Source: Acidobacteriota bacterium
Lineage (GTDB): Bacteria; Acidobacteriota; Blastocatellia; Pyrinomonadales; Pyrinomonadaceae
Direction: 5' to 3'
Length of the DNA stretch: 64,000 bases
Assembly (NCBI GenBank): GCA_003385635.1
Contig: QQUY01000001.1
Location: forward strand, 1,651,001-1,715,000
The first letter of the stretch is position 1; every line of letters begins with the position of its first letter. The notes under the pieces were generated by a model. It did no database searches. It saw only the letters and a program-made list of their open reading frames with translations, and was not told where the DNA came from. The position numbers and the translations under genes were made by a program. Positions 53,217 through 61,903 of this stretch are shown piece by piece.

Positions 53217-55050
53217 GATTAAGATCTGCGGAATTACGAATCACGAGGATGCAACTGCGGCTGTCGAATGCGGCGCAGACGAGCTGGGGTTCAATTTCTA
53301 TAAAGGCAGTCCTCGATACATCGAGCCTTCAGAAGCGGCGGAAATCACCTCTTCGATTCCGTCGAGCATTCGGAAAACCGGCGTTTTCGTGAATGACGAC
53401 AGTGATCGGATAGCGGCGATCGCCGAAGAAGTCGGTCTCGACGCGATTCAGCTCCACGGCGACGAATCCGAGGCCGAATGTGCCGCAGTCGGAAAAAAGA
53501 CCGGTTTGCCCGTGATTAAGGCGGTAAGGGTAAGAAAAGGAGAAAAACCCGCATTTCCGTCTCCGGAAATCTCAGAGGCTGTATTGCTCGATACTTTTTC
53601 TGCAAGAGCTTTCGGCGGGACCGGAGAATCATTTGATTGGTCGGACGCACGGTCTTTTTTTGAAGGCGAAAGAAGGATCTACCTTGCGGGCGGGCTCGAA
53701 CCTTCGAATGTCGCAGAAGCCGTCTGTCGGCTAAAGCCTTATGCGATCGATGTTTGTAGTGGCGTAGAATTGGAACCGGGGAGGAAAGATCACAGAAAGA
53801 TGGCCGAATTCGTTTCAAGAGCAAGGACGGCGGATCGCGAGTTTTTTGAACCGGACAAGAGAGGATTTTTTGGCGACTACGGGGGGCGCTTCGTACCCGA
53901 GACACTCGTCGCACCGCTTGATGAACTTACTGACGCGTATGTCACAGCCCAGAGCGATCCGGATTTCGAAACAGAGCTAACCACCCTGTTCAGACACTAC
54001 TCCGGACGGCCTACCCCGCTTTACTTCGCCCGGCGCCTGACCGGGAAGTGCGGGGGCGCGAAGATCTATCTAAAGCGCGAAGACCTCAATCACACCGGAG
54101 CCCACAAGATCAACAACGCACTTGGGCAGGCCTTGCTGGCTAAGCGGATGGGAAAAAGGCGGATTATTGCCGAGACCGGCGCGGGGCAGCACGGGGTTGC
54201 GACTGCGACTGTCTGTGCTTTGTTCGGCTTTGATTGCGTTATTTATATGGGCACGGAAGACATGCGGCGGCAGGCACTAAACGTTTATCGCATGGAGCTT
54301 CTGGGTGCAGAGGTCCGTGGAGTGGACTCGGGATCAAAGACTCTGAAAGATGCGATCAACGAGGCGCTGAGGGATTGGGTGACTAACGTCGAGGACACTC
54401 ATTATCTTCTGGGCTCGGCACTCGGCCCGCATCCTTACCCGGTCATGGTCCGAAACTTCCAAAGTGTGATCGGAAAGGAAGCCAGAGAACAGGTTCTTTT
54501 GGCCGAACGACGTCTTCCCGACCTGCTCATCGCCTGCGTCGGCGGAGGATCAAACTCGATCGGGCTGTTTCATCCGTTTTTGATTGACGAGGACGTAAGA
54601 ATGGTCGGAGTTGAAGCTGGCGGAACCGGAAGCGCGCTTGGCGAGCATGCCGCCCGTTTTAATGAGTACTCCGGCGGACGGATCGGCGTGCTTCAAGGAA
54701 CGAAGAGCTATCTGCTCCAGGACGATCACGGTCAAATCGCAGGTACGCATTCAGTTTCAGCCGGCCTGGATTATGCCTCGATCGGTCCGGAGCATGCCTA
54801 TCTCCACGACTCGGGAAGGATTGACTATGATTCTGTAACAGATAGCGAGGCACTTGCCGCGTTCCACACTCTTTCGGAAACCGAGGGAATAATACCGGCG
54901 CTCGAATCGGCGCACGCCGTCGCATATTCTCTGAAGGCGGCGTCCGAAATGAACGAAGACGAGGTGATCATCCTTAACCTCTCGGGACGCGGCGATAAGG
55001 ATGTCAGGACGGTTGCCGATCTTGCACAGAAGGAGGTCGCTGCGGAATGA
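53203..55050 (+). CDS. trpF-trpB: TrpF-TrpB fusion: phosphoribosylanthranilate isomerase / tryptophan synthase beta
   Basis: 615 residues. Residues 1-208 are a complete TrpF barrel (KICGIT with Cys9, [42 protein letters not shown] with Asp130, [19 protein letters not shown]). Residues about 213-615 are a complete Trp[34 protein letters not shown] with PLP Lys302, [35 protein letters not shown] and the C-terminal [13 protein letters not shown]. There is no stop, frameshift or long linker between them. It feeds TrpA (overlap ATGA at 55047). Confidence 0.95.
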   Translation: MSIVRIKICGITNHEDATAAVECGADELGFNFYKGSPRYIEPSEAAEITSSIPSSIRKTGVFVNDDSDRIAAIAEEVGLDAIQLHGDESEAECAAVGKKTGLPVIKAVRVRKGEKPAFPSPEISEAVLLDTFSARAFGGTGESFDWSDARSFFEGERRIYLAGGLEPSNVAEAVCRLKPYAIDVCSGVELEPGRKDHRKMAEFVSRARTADREFFEPDKRGFFGDYGGRFVPETLVAPLDELTDAYVTAQSDPDFETELTTLFRHYSGRPTPLYFARRLTGKCGGAKIYLKREDLNHTGAHKINNALGQALLAKRMGKRRIIAETGAGQHGVATATVCALFGFDCVIYMGTEDMRRQALNVYRMELLGAEVRGVDSGSKTLKDAINEALRDWVTNVEDTHYLLGSALGPHPYPVMVRNFQSVIGKEAREQVLLAERRLPDLLIACVGGGSNSIGLFHPFLIDEDVRMVGVEAGGTGSALGEHAARFNEYSGGRIGVLQGTKSYLLQDDHGQIAGTHSVSAGLDYASIGPEHAYLHDSGRIDYDSVTDSEALAAFHTLSETEGIIPALESAHAVAYSLKAASEMNEDEVIILNLSGRGDKDVRTVADLAQKEVAAE

Positions 55051-55877
55051 GCATACGGATCGACTCGGCGTTCGAACGGCTTGCTTCAAGAGGCGGAAAA
55101 GGGTTCATTCCTTTTATCACCGCCGGAGATCCCGATCCTGAGACAACGCTGGAATTGATCGTGATGCTCGCCGAACATGGTTCGACGGTGATCGAGCTTG
55201 GGGTGCCGTTCACGGATCCTATGGCGGATGGCCCCGTAATACAGAGATCCTCTCAGAGGGCACTGGAAAACGGCCACTCGGATCTTGCGTCGATCCTGAG
55301 AATCGTAAAGGAAGCACGAAAGCGAACCGAAGTTCCGATCATCCTCTTTGGCTATCTAAATCCGTTTCTCGCATATGGCTTTGAACGACTAAAGCAAGAC
55401 GCCTGGACGGCTGGGGTCGACGGTTTCCTGATCACCGATGTCGTGGACGAAGAGTTTGCAGAACTCTCGAGGGAGTTGGGCAGTTCTGACCTAGATCTCA
55501 TCTCGCTCATCGCGCCGACGACTACCGACGAAAGGATCGAAAAGATCGTGAGATCTGCACGGGGGTTCATATACGCAGTCTCGCGCACCGGCGTCACTGG
55601 TCAAGGCAGCGAGATGCGTGATTCGGCTGAGGAACTTGTGATACGGATCAGGACGGCTACGAACCTCCCTGTCGCAGTCGGATTCGGAATTTCGACTGCT
55701 GGACAGGTAAGCGATGTACTCCGGTTCGCGGATGCTGCAGTTGTCGGGTCGGGGATAGTGAAGGTGATCGAGACCGCAGCAGAAGGCAGCGTTGTCGATG
55801 ATGTCCGCCATTTCGTGAGCAATTTACTATCGAATCCCAAGGATAATGAAGCGTCTGGCAAGAGTGTTGCAACGTAA
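55047..55877 (+). CDS. trpA: Tryptophan synthase alpha chain
   Basis: 276 residues. It cleaves indole-3-glycerol phosphate and passes indole to Trp[46 protein letters not shown] (catalytic Glu/Asp), [42 protein letters not shown] and [14 protein letters not shown] are present. It ends the trp operon; DAHP synthase follows after 145 bp. Confidence 0.96.
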   Translation: MSIRIDSAFERLASRGGKGFIPFITAGDPDPETTLELIVMLAEHGSTVIELGVPFTDPMADGPVIQRSSQRALENGHSDLASILRIVKEARKRTEVPIILFGYLNPFLAYGFERLKQDAWTAGVDGFLITDVVDEEFAELSRELGSSDLDLISLIAPTTTDERIEKIVRSARGFIYAVSRTGVTGQGSEMRDSAEELVIRIRTATNLPVAVGFGISTAGQVSDVLRFADAAVVGSGIVKVIETAAEGSVVDDVRHFVSNLLSNPKDNEASGKSVAT

Positions 55878-56022
55878 GCGTCGAACAACGTGAATCGTCA
55901 GAAAACACTTGATATCACGAAGAACTCGTTTGCAGACTGCACTTTCTTTATCGCGGTTTGCAAAAGGATGAGCTAGAACTTAACCTCTGTAATTTGCCGC
56001 ACGTTTGTGCGTTGGAAAGCTT

Positions 56023-57057
56023 ATGTTGATCGTAATGAAACCTACCGCGACGCAGTCGGAGATCGACCGCGTCATGGAGATCGTGGAAACGCTCGGGTTC
56101 AGGCCACATGCGATGCCCGGCGCGTCGCGGACGGCGATCGGTATCACGGGAAACAAGGGTGCAGTAGACAGGGCTCATTTTGAGAATCTTCCCGGTGTCG
56201 CAGATGCGATCCGCGTCACGAAACCTTACAAACTTGTCTCGAAAGACCTGCGTCCTGAGCGTTCAGTGATCAAGGTCGGCGATTCTGAGATCGGCGGCGA
56301 AAAGCTCGCGATGATCGCAGGGCCTTGCGCAGTCGAATCGCCTGAACAGGTTTTTCAAGTTGCTGAGGTCGTAGCCGGCAGCGGTGCAAAGTTCTTTCGT
56401 GGTGGCGCTTTCAAGCCGAGGACCTCTCCGTATGCATTCCAGGGGAAAGGTGAGGACGGGCTAAAGGTCCTCGCCGAGGTACGCGACCAGTTCGGGCTCA
56501 ACATCGTGACCGAGGCGATGGACGAGCACGGTGTCGACCTTGTAGAGAAATACGGGGACTGTATCCAGATCGGCGCGAGAAACATGCAGAACTTCTCGCT
56601 TTTGAAGTATGTAGGTCAAACACGAAAGCCGATCCTCCTCAAGCGAGGCCTTTCCGCAACACTGGACGAGTTTCTGCTCGCGGCAGAATACGTCATGTCG
56701 GAAGGAAATTACGACGTCATTCTATGCGAACGGGGTGTGCGGAGTTTCGGAACGCACGCCCGGAACACTCTCGATCTTTCGATCGTTCCCGCATTGCACA
56801 AACTCAGCCACCTGCCGGTCATAGTCGACCCTTCTCACGGAACGGGGCGCAACTACATGGTTGATCCTCTGGCGAGGGCGGCAGTCGCGGTCGGAGCTGA
56901 CGGACTGATCATCGAAGTGCACCCGTGCCCCGAAGAAGCTCTTTGCGACGGAGCACAAGCGTTGCTTCCCGGTCAGTTTATTGAGTTGTTCGAACAGGTT
57001 CAGGCGATCAGAAACGTGCTTCAGCCTGCAGAAGAAACAGTAGCTCTACAAGTCTAA
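56023..57057 (+). CDS. aroF: 3-deoxy-7-phosphoheptulonate (DAHP) synthase, type I-beta with regulatory ferredoxin-like domain
   Basis: 344 residues from ATG 56023, with ggaaag about 7 bases before; an upstream TTG is less likely. It makes DAHP, the first step to chorismate. Residues 1-65 ([25 protein letters not shown]...) are the FDL regulatory domain known from Thermotoga DAHPS. The barrel has [59 protein letters not shown] and IVDPSHGTG. It feeds the trp operon just upstream. Confidence 0.95.
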   Translation: MLIVMKPTATQSEIDRVMEIVETLGFRPHAMPGASRTAIGITGNKGAVDRAHFENLPGVADAIRVTKPYKLVSKDLRPERSVIKVGDSEIGGEKLAMIAGPCAVESPEQVFQVAEVVAGSGAKFFRGGAFKPRTSPYAFQGKGEDGLKVLAEVRDQFGLNIVTEAMDEHGVDLVEKYGDCIQIGARNMQNFSLLKYVGQTRKPILLKRGLSATLDEFLLAAEYVMSEGNYDVILCERGVRSFGTHARNTLDLSIVPALHKLSHLPVIVDPSHGTGRNYMVDPLARAAVAVGADGLIIEVHPCPEEALCDGAQALLPGQFIELFEQVQAIRNVLQPAEETVALQV

Positions 57058-57138
57058 GAGGGATGTTGCTCCTTCTTGAAATGACCATCTTTCTTGAAAT
57101 CAACCCTTCTCCGATTTAGATCTTCGCCCATCGCTACG

Positions 57139-57318
57139 CCTACGACACTTGGAAAATCAGTTGGCCCTCGCTTTTGCGGGGGGTTGTAGCACCCTCGAAG
57201 GTTATCGCTGGCTCTAGCCAGCATCCTCGGGGGCTGAAGCCGGAGGCAACTAAAAGAACCGGCCGACATCAATTCGCTTCCCTCAAAGAATAAGGCTGCC
57301 TTCGAAAGGCAGCCATTA
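57139..57318. repeat. Hairpin-module cluster after the DAHP synthase gene
   Basis: Modules: cagttggccctcgcttttgcgggggg (about 57158-57183, M1), gctggctctagccagc (about 57207, M2), gggggctgaagccgg (about 57228, M3) and aaggctgccttcgaaaggcagcc (about 57292-57314, M4). The order and type match the other clusters. The region 57058-57342 contains no gene. Confidence 0.65.
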
Positions 57319-57342
57319 ACCCGTAAAATCTTAGTCGCTGGT

Positions 57343-57732
57343 CTATCTCGCTTCTTCAAACCTCAGCAACGAAGCAAAACTCAGGAAGGCAGTGACCATT
57401 GAAGCCATCACAAGGAAAGTGAAGGGGAGAAACGAAAACACTTCCGGAAACAGAGGACCAACTGCAGCGCCAAAGGCCGCACCGATGATCAATCCAAGTC
57501 CGGCGATAACCGCCCTTCCCGCAAACCATCTGCTATAAGACATATCTTCAGGCAGGAAATAGAACGGGGCGACCATCACAGCTACCAAAGCAGGCAGCAT
57601 CACGATGTTCTCTAGTGCGAAAATGCTACCTGTACGCCCGATCTCCATCGCCAGAAAAAACACGATGAACGAGGTGTCAAACTCTACAGAGTTCCCCGTT
57701 CCAACAACTGCTTCAGCGCGAGTGTTTTGCAT
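57343..57732 (-). CDS. Small integral membrane protein of unknown function
   Basis: 129 residues with about four hydrophobic segments (20-33, 42-60, 70-90, 97-122). Soluble stretches are short: FYFLPEDMSYSRWF between helices 2 and 3. No family is recognised. It is downstream of the XRE gene (21-bp gap) on the same strand and is likely co-transcribed, which may make it a target or partner of the regulator. Confidence 0.65.
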   Translation of the reverse strand: MQNTRAEAVVGTGNSVEFDTSFIVFFLAMEIGRTGSIFALENIVMLPALVAVMVAPFYFLPEDMSYSRWFAGRAVIAGLGLIIGAAFGAAVGPLFPEVFSFLPFTFLVMASMVTAFLSFASLLRFEEAR

Positions 57733-57753
57733 ATTGGTGGATAGGTGACCTGT

Positions 57754-58176
57754 CTACTTCTTCTTGTTCTTCTTTTGCGATTCAGGAGTTGCAAACTGGG
57801 TGTAAGCCACCCTGAAAAGCTCTGAAAGCGCATTTGCAGTATCTTCCGAAAGATTCTTGTCGGCCCTCAAGTGAGCCTCGACGATCTCCGGAGTCGCTTC
57901 GTGCGGGTAGTAAATGACCGGTTTCTTACCGTCATCACCAGCTTCTCTGACCATCACCCGGTCTATCGGCATATCAAGCCATCTGGTCAGCCGGGCTATG
58001 TTGTCCGCATCCGGTTTACCCGTACCGTTCTCGATCCGCGAAAGCGTCGAAGCTGAAACGCCAGTCTTGTCAGCTACATCTCTCAGGCTCAACTTCAATT
58101 CTTCTCTTCTCCGCTTGATCGCCCTGCCCAACTCGGCCGTGCTGATCAATCTGTCGTCTTTTGATTTTCTCACCAT
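57754..58176 (-). CDS. XRE-family transcriptional repressor
   Basis: 140 residues. Residues 13-67 are an XRE helix-turn-helix (LGRAIKRRREELKLSLRDVADKTGVSASTLSRIENGTGKPDADNIARLTRWLDM). The C-terminal part (YYPHEATPEIVEAHLRADKNLSEDTANALSELFRVAYTQF) is a helical segment seen in XRE proteins partnered with ImmA/IrrE-type peptidases; no such peptidase is next to it. A ggagacggagaa ribosome site precedes the ATG. It diverges from the Rad52-like gene across a palindrome-rich intergenic region. Confidence 0.88.
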   Translation of the reverse strand: MVRKSKDDRLISTAELGRAIKRRREELKLSLRDVADKTGVSASTLSRIENGTGKPDADNIARLTRWLDMPIDRVMVREAGDDGKKPVIYYPHEATPEIVEAHLRADKNLSEDTANALSELFRVAYTQFATPESQKKNKKK

Positions 58177-58226
58177 TTCTCCGTCTCCTGACTCACCTTA
58201 AATAGTGGTTTGGAATGCGAGATAGA

Positions 58227-58341
58227 ATGAAACTTGTCTCATCCGTAAAACAAAATACCACAATGAAATTTTAATTGCAACACCCCGTTTCACTCTTGCA
58301 ACAACGGAATTGTTATAGTACAGTGTTTCACAGATGAAACA
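58227..58341. promoter_or_regulatory. Divergent regulatory region with palindromes and extended -10 promoter
   Basis: Palindrome tgtttca-caga-tgaaaca at 58324-58341; a weaker one atgaaac-tt-gtctcat at 58227-58242; lone halves gtttcac at 58287-58293 and atgaaat at 58263-58269. ttgcaac is repeated at 58275-58281 and 58296-58302, 21 bp apart (two helical turns). tgttatagt at 58311-58319 is an extended -10 for the plus-strand gene, so the first palindrome covers the start of transcription, a repressor-like position. Confidence 0.6.
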
Positions 58342-58381
58342 TCGATAGCTTTTTCCGATAAGATCAGGAGGCAGGCAACAG

Positions 58382-58993
58382 ATGAACAACACAGAAGTTT
58401 CAGACAGGGATCGGCCGCCGCAGATTGTCACGTTCCCTGATGGAAGACGAGGCACTCCAGAAGGAGATGGATTTGGCGACGGGGCGTTCGTACAAAGGTC
58501 ACACAAATCCGAAAGAATCGATGAAGGCGCAACTAGCGATTACGGCGTTAAGGAACTTCGGATCGTTCGCGGTCACGCAGTTGTGTGCGTTACAGTCGAA
58601 CGGAATGGAGTAGCACACGAGGGAATCGGCGTATGCCGGATCGAGGAAGCCCATCCGATCAGGACGGCAGAGGACCGGGCACTCGATGCAGCCGCTGAGA
58701 AGTTCAGACTTGGAACCGTCCGCCTGCCCCTTAGGCGGGAACTGACGATAGTGGAAGATCGATCGATTGAAACTGCCGCTCCCAATGCCGCGTCGCTCTC
58801 AGATCTGATATCGCCGTCCCAGATACGATCCGTGAAAAGGCTAGCGGACAGTTTGGGTATATCGGCGGATGCCGAAGCAGATCGTCTGTTCGGATGTCTG
58901 CTCGGCGAGTTATCGAGAAATGCTGCAGACCATTTGATCGAGCACCTGGAAAGTCCTGCCTCCGAGTCGTATAGATTGTGCCTGGCAGTGTAA
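58382..58993 (+). CDS. Rad52/DdrA-like ssDNA-binding protein (putative)
   Basis: 203 residues with an aggagg site 10 bases before the ATG. Residues about 50-112 (YGVKELRIVRGHAVVCVTVERNGVAHEGIGVCRIEE...TAEDRALDAAAEKFRLG) resemble the Rad52/DdrA core, where vtv.gv.reg.G and a ..AL..AA..FrLG are typical. Residues about 140-195 (DLISPSQIRSVKRLADSLGIS...LSRNAADHLIEHLE) match the small helical module found at the end of many Rad52-like and single-strand-annealing proteins. It would bind or anneal ssDNA. The first 45 residues look unordered. Similarity is by motif only. Confidence 0.55.
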   Translation: MNNTEVSDRDRPPQIVTFPDGRRGTPEGDGFGDGAFVQRSHKSERIDEGATSDYGVKELRIVRGHAVVCVTVERNGVAHEGIGVCRIEEAHPIRTAEDRALDAAAEKFRLGTVRLPLRRELTIVEDRSIETAAPNAASLSDLISPSQIRSVKRLADSLGISADAEADRLFGCLLGELSRNAADHLIEHLESPASESYRLCLAV

Positions 58994-59074
58994 AAAATGG
59001 GCGTTGTTTGCTTTGCTGTTCTCTGATTGCTAACTTTGGGATGTATTACACCAATATCCAGGGAGGCATATGGA

Positions 59075-59413
59075 ATGGCAGGAAAGTTTGTGATCAAGAA
59101 AGCAAAGAACGGAAAATACATTTTTAACTTAATGTCGGGTAACGGTCAGGTCGTGCTTACGAGTCAGATGTACGCATCGAGAGATTCTGCAGTGAAAGGA
59201 ATCAAATCGGTGAAGAGCAACGCCGGAAACGACGCTCGGTTCGAGAGGCGTGAGGCGAAGAACGGTAAACCTTATTTCGTGCTCAAAGCAGGCAACAACC
59301 TCGAGATCGGCAAGAGCGAGATGTACGCTAACAAATCGGGAATGGAGAAAGGGATCGCTTCGGTGGCGAAGAACGCGCCCGATGCCCCGATCGCGGACGC
59401 CGCCGGCAAGTAA
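59075..59413 (+). CDS. YegP/DUF1508-family protein, two repeats
   Basis: 112 residues from ATG 59075, preceded by gggagg at 59061-59066. Two DUF1508 repeats: GKFVIKKAKNGKYIFNLMSGNGQVVLTSQMYASRDSAVKGIKSVKSN and RFERREAKNGKPYFVLKAGNNLEIGKSEMYANKSGMEKGIASVAKN. Family members are stress-linked proteins of unknown function; each unit is a compact alpha/beta fold. It is 81 bp after the Rad52-like gene and ends at a good terminator. Confidence 0.9.
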   Translation: MAGKFVIKKAKNGKYIFNLMSGNGQVVLTSQMYASRDSAVKGIKSVKSNAGNDARFERREAKNGKPYFVLKAGNNLEIGKSEMYANKSGMEKGIASVAKNAPDAPIADAAGK

Positions 59414-59439
59414 CCGTCATAAGTATTCGATAAGATGAT

Positions 59440-59468
59440 GGCCGCCTGAGGTAATGGGCGGCCTTTTT
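59440..59468 (+). terminator. Rho-independent terminator after the YegP-like gene
   Basis: ggccgcc (59440-59446) pairs with ggcggcc (59457-59463), followed by ttttt. Confidence 0.85.
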
Positions 59469-59500
59469 CGTTTTCCGGGCCGCCAGCTACAATCATTTGG

Positions 59501-59716
59501 GGGCTGTCTTAAAATGCGCCATCGTGCCGACTTATATTCGTGCCGGATCCCTGACCTGCTGTTAAAGGAAGATCAGTTGCCCCTCGCTTTAGCGGGGGGT
59601 TCTCAAGGACCCCTAACCTGATAGGGCTTCAGCCCCGAAAACAGCCGGCTAAAGCCGGCGAAAGATCTCAGGAGGCCTCTCGTTATCCCCCCGTTGAAAC
59701 GGGGGGCAACTGATAT
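59501..59716. repeat. Hairpin-module cluster
   Basis: A ggggctgtctt fragment of M4 (59501-59511), M1 cagttgcccctcgctttagc (about 59575), M3 agggcttcagcccc (about 59624), M2 agccggctaaagccggc (about 59643) and M1 reversed ccccccgttgaaacgggggg (about 59690), ending caactgatat near 59716. The 32027 cluster also ends caactgatat. Confidence 0.7.
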
Positions 59717-59838
59717 AGATGGTCCTCAGAAATTTTCTCATCCGGGTCCGGGCAATAACACAGTGCTTTTGAGACAAGCTCGAGCAGCGTGGCACACGAG
59801 ATGTGCCAGCATCATCGGGCTCCGAAGGCGCCGATTCA

Positions 59839-59916
59839 TCGGTCAATGGTCAATGGTCATCGGTCAATGTTCATCGGTCATTCGTCAATGACATCGGTCA
59901 TTAGCCGATGACGGAT
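59839..59916. repeat. 7-bp array (ggtcaat)
   Basis: About ten units built on ggtcaat/ggtcatc/gttcatc. It lies 50 bp from the stop of the DUF3592-like gene. The unit resembles those at 27904 and 53182. The rest of 59469-59965 holds no gene. Confidence 0.75.
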
Positions 59917-59965
59917 CAATCTCTACATTTGCCGGGAGGTCAAATACGCGGCGCATATTGAATGA

Positions 59966-60448
59966 TCATGGCCTCGAAGTTTGATGAACGCCCATCGTCT
60001 TGAAAATGATTATTCCGATTATGAAAGGCGCCCAGACAAAAATGAACACTGATATTCCGACATATGCCCAAAGCATCTCTTGCTCCACCCTCAACTTAGC
60101 TTTAGGATTCTCATATTCACCAATTTCTGGTTGACCTCGCGCAACATAAATATAAATCGTGTCGCCCGCCTTTGAACCTCCGACAAGCAAGCTAGCAGCG
60201 TACGAAGTGGTGGTGCCAGAGTACCGTTTCCCATTGACCTCATAATCGAAAGAAACGGTGCCTCCTTTGTTGTCGGTAATATCAGTGATCTTTGCCTCGA
60301 CGCGTATGCTATCGGCAGCCAGCTTTTCCCATCGCGAGACGTCTTTGGTGTAGTACCCGATCGTATAAAAGACGGCGCCAAGGAGGACATTCAAGCAGAT
60401 AAAAAGGAGAAGGAGCTTGGTAGCGTTCTTGGCTCTGGTTTTCGTCAT
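59966..60448 (-). CDS. DUF3592-like membrane protein
   Basis: 160 residues. Two membrane helices (about 10-31 and 126-150) flank a soluble segment (residues 45-118) with the DUF3592-type pattern SIRVEAKITDITDNKGGTVSFDYEVNGKRYSGTTTS and AGDTIYIYVARGQPEIGEYENPKA. Family function is unknown. The start codon is an ATG at 60448. It stands alone, with tandem array and hairpin material downstream. Confidence 0.8.
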   Translation of the reverse strand: MTKTRAKNATKLLLLFICLNVLLGAVFYTIGYYTKDVSRWEKLAADSIRVEAKITDITDNKGGTVSFDYEVNGKRYSGTTTSYAASLLVGGSKAGDTIYIYVARGQPEIGEYENPKAKLRVEQEMLWAYVGISVFIFVWAPFIIGIIIFKTMGVHQTSRP

Positions 60449-60610
60449 AACGATGCAGGTAAAAGAGGTTGATCGCCTTTCAACAAAAGGCCACCCGCAT
60501 ATCTATCACATACGGCTCCCAAAGAACTACTGGTTGCGAACCGTTGTTGGTGGAATCGCGTGTCCGTCAGGAGAAAATTCAGCCGCCTGACCGCACGGGT
60601 TACCTACCCA

Positions 60611-60650
60611 TTCTCTGCGCCTTTGCGCCTCTGCGGTTGGATTCTCTTGT
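60611..60650. repeat. Single arm of a CTTTGCG-type element
   Basis: ttctctgcgcctttgcgcct and ctgcggttggattctcttg resemble one arm of the 706 and 27651 elements. The gap 60449-60703 contains no gene. Confidence 0.5.
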
Positions 60651-60703
60651 TATGCCCGTCGCTTGCGCTCCTGGTTCCGATTGCGATTACCGAAAGGCGA
60701 CAA

Positions 60704-61903
60704 CTATCCGAATTCAGATAGGACATTTGCCAATTGATCGATCTTGTCGCGGATGTCGAAATGGTGATTGCCGACAAAGAACCCAGCGCGATCAAGCCAT
60801 TCTGATACTTCAAGGGAACCGTGTATCCTGTGGTTAAGAAGCCCGACCACCTCGTTCTTGGCGAAATTGCCGCTTACGATCGGCCGAACCTCAATATCTT
60901 CCGCTCCAAGCCGCGAGAGAACTTCTGCCCGGTTCAATCCTGTCGCCTCTGGCCTGATCAGCAGGGCGAACCCGAACCAGCTGCTCTCACCCGTTTCTTT
61001 CTGGATCGCGAACACTTCGTTGTTCTCGAAAAGACCCTGAAAATGCTTTGCGTTCTTCCGTCTCGCGATGACAAAGTCGCCGATCTTTCTGATCTGTTCC
61101 CTTCCGACCGCGCCCTGTAGTTCAAGCGGACGAAGGTTGTAGCCTGGCAAAACAAATCTAAAAGACTCTTCGAACGGATCGTCGCCCTTTGTACCTACAA
61201 CGAGATTCTCTCTGGGAAGATGCCTGGTCCATCCGTGAGACCTGATCGAAAGCAGTATGTGGTAAATCTCTTCGTCATCAGTGACGATGAAACCGCCTTC
61301 CATGGTCGAAATATGGTGGCTGAAGAAACTGCTGAAGGTCCCCATCTCGCCGAACGTGCCGGCCTGTTTTCCATCCAGCGTCGCGCCAAGCGATTCGCAG
61401 TTGTCTTCAAGGAGTATCAGACCCCTCTCGTCGCAGAACGCTTTGAGCCGGACAAGGTCGACAGGATTTCCAAGCAGATTGACGGCAAGGACGGCCTTGG
61501 TCCGTTCCGACATCGCTGATTCGAGCAGGTCGAGGTCGAGGTTAAGCGTTGCCCTGTCGATATCCACAAATACAAGCTTTAGTTGGTGCTGAGAAACGGG
61601 ATAGAAAGTAGTGGACCAGGAAACTGAGGGTACGATTACCTCATCGCCGGAAGCGAGCGATTCGCCGTTCTTTCGAAGGGTTATCGCTGCCATCATAAGA
61701 AGATTCGCCGACGATCCCGAATTGACCATCACCGCGAACCGTGAGCCGACAGATGCGGCGAAGTCACGTTCACAGGCTGCGACCTCTTCGCCCATCGTGA
61801 AAATTCCGGATTCGATCACTCTTTGAAGAGCCCGGATCTCGGAGTCGTCCCAGCTTGAGGATGCAAGGGGATATCCCGAAGGGAAATTAGCTTCGTTAGC
61901 CAT
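60704..61903 (-). CDS. colD: GDP-4-keto-6-deoxymannose 3-dehydratase
   Basis: 399 residues of the DegT/StrS aminotransferase fold. YPLASSSWDD, FTMGEEVAACERDFAA, VMVNSGSSANLLMMAA, VSWSTTFYPV, VNLLGNP, LLEDNCESLGAT, FESFRFVLPGYNLRPLE and SSWFGFALLI all follow E. coli ColD. The key point is FFSHHISTMEGG: His196 stands where aminotransferases have the PLP Lys, the mark of the 3-dehydratase, which removes the C3 hydroxyl using glutamate and PLP. It supplies colitose-type dideoxyhexoses for O-antigen. It overlaps the M16-like gene by 8 bp. Confidence 0.95.
   Translation of the reverse strand: MANEANFPSGYPLASSSWDDSEIRALQRVIESGIFTMGEEVAACERDFAASVGSRFAVMVNSGSSANLLMMAAITLRKNGESLASGDEVIVPSVSWSTTFYPVSQHQLKLVFVDIDRATLNLDLDLLESAMSERTKAVLAVNLLGNPVDLVRLKAFCDERGLILLEDNCESLGATLDGKQAGTFGEMGTFSSFFSHHISTMEGGFIVTDDEEIYHILLSIRSHGWTRHLPRENLVVGTKGDDPFEESFRFVLPGYNLRPLELQGAVGREQIRKIGDFVIARRKNAKHFQGLFENNEVFAIQKETGESSWFGFALLIRPEATGLNRAEVLSRLGAEDIEVRPIVSGNFAKNEVVGLLNHRIHGSLEVSEWLDRAGFFVGNHHFDIRDKIDQLANVLSEFG

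Noticed and set aside
55890..55976. Possible Phe-rich leader peptide before the DAHP synthase gene (GTG start, three Phe codons)
   Set aside because: Only a short hairpin (cgcac/gtgcg) without U tract follows, and there is no competing structure. Attenuation is not supported.
58425..58613. Alternative-frame ORF inside the Rad52-like gene
   Set aside because: It looks partly protein-like, but it ends early, has no ribosome site, and the overlapping frame has a strong aggagg and the Rad52-like motifs. A frameshift is possible but not supported.
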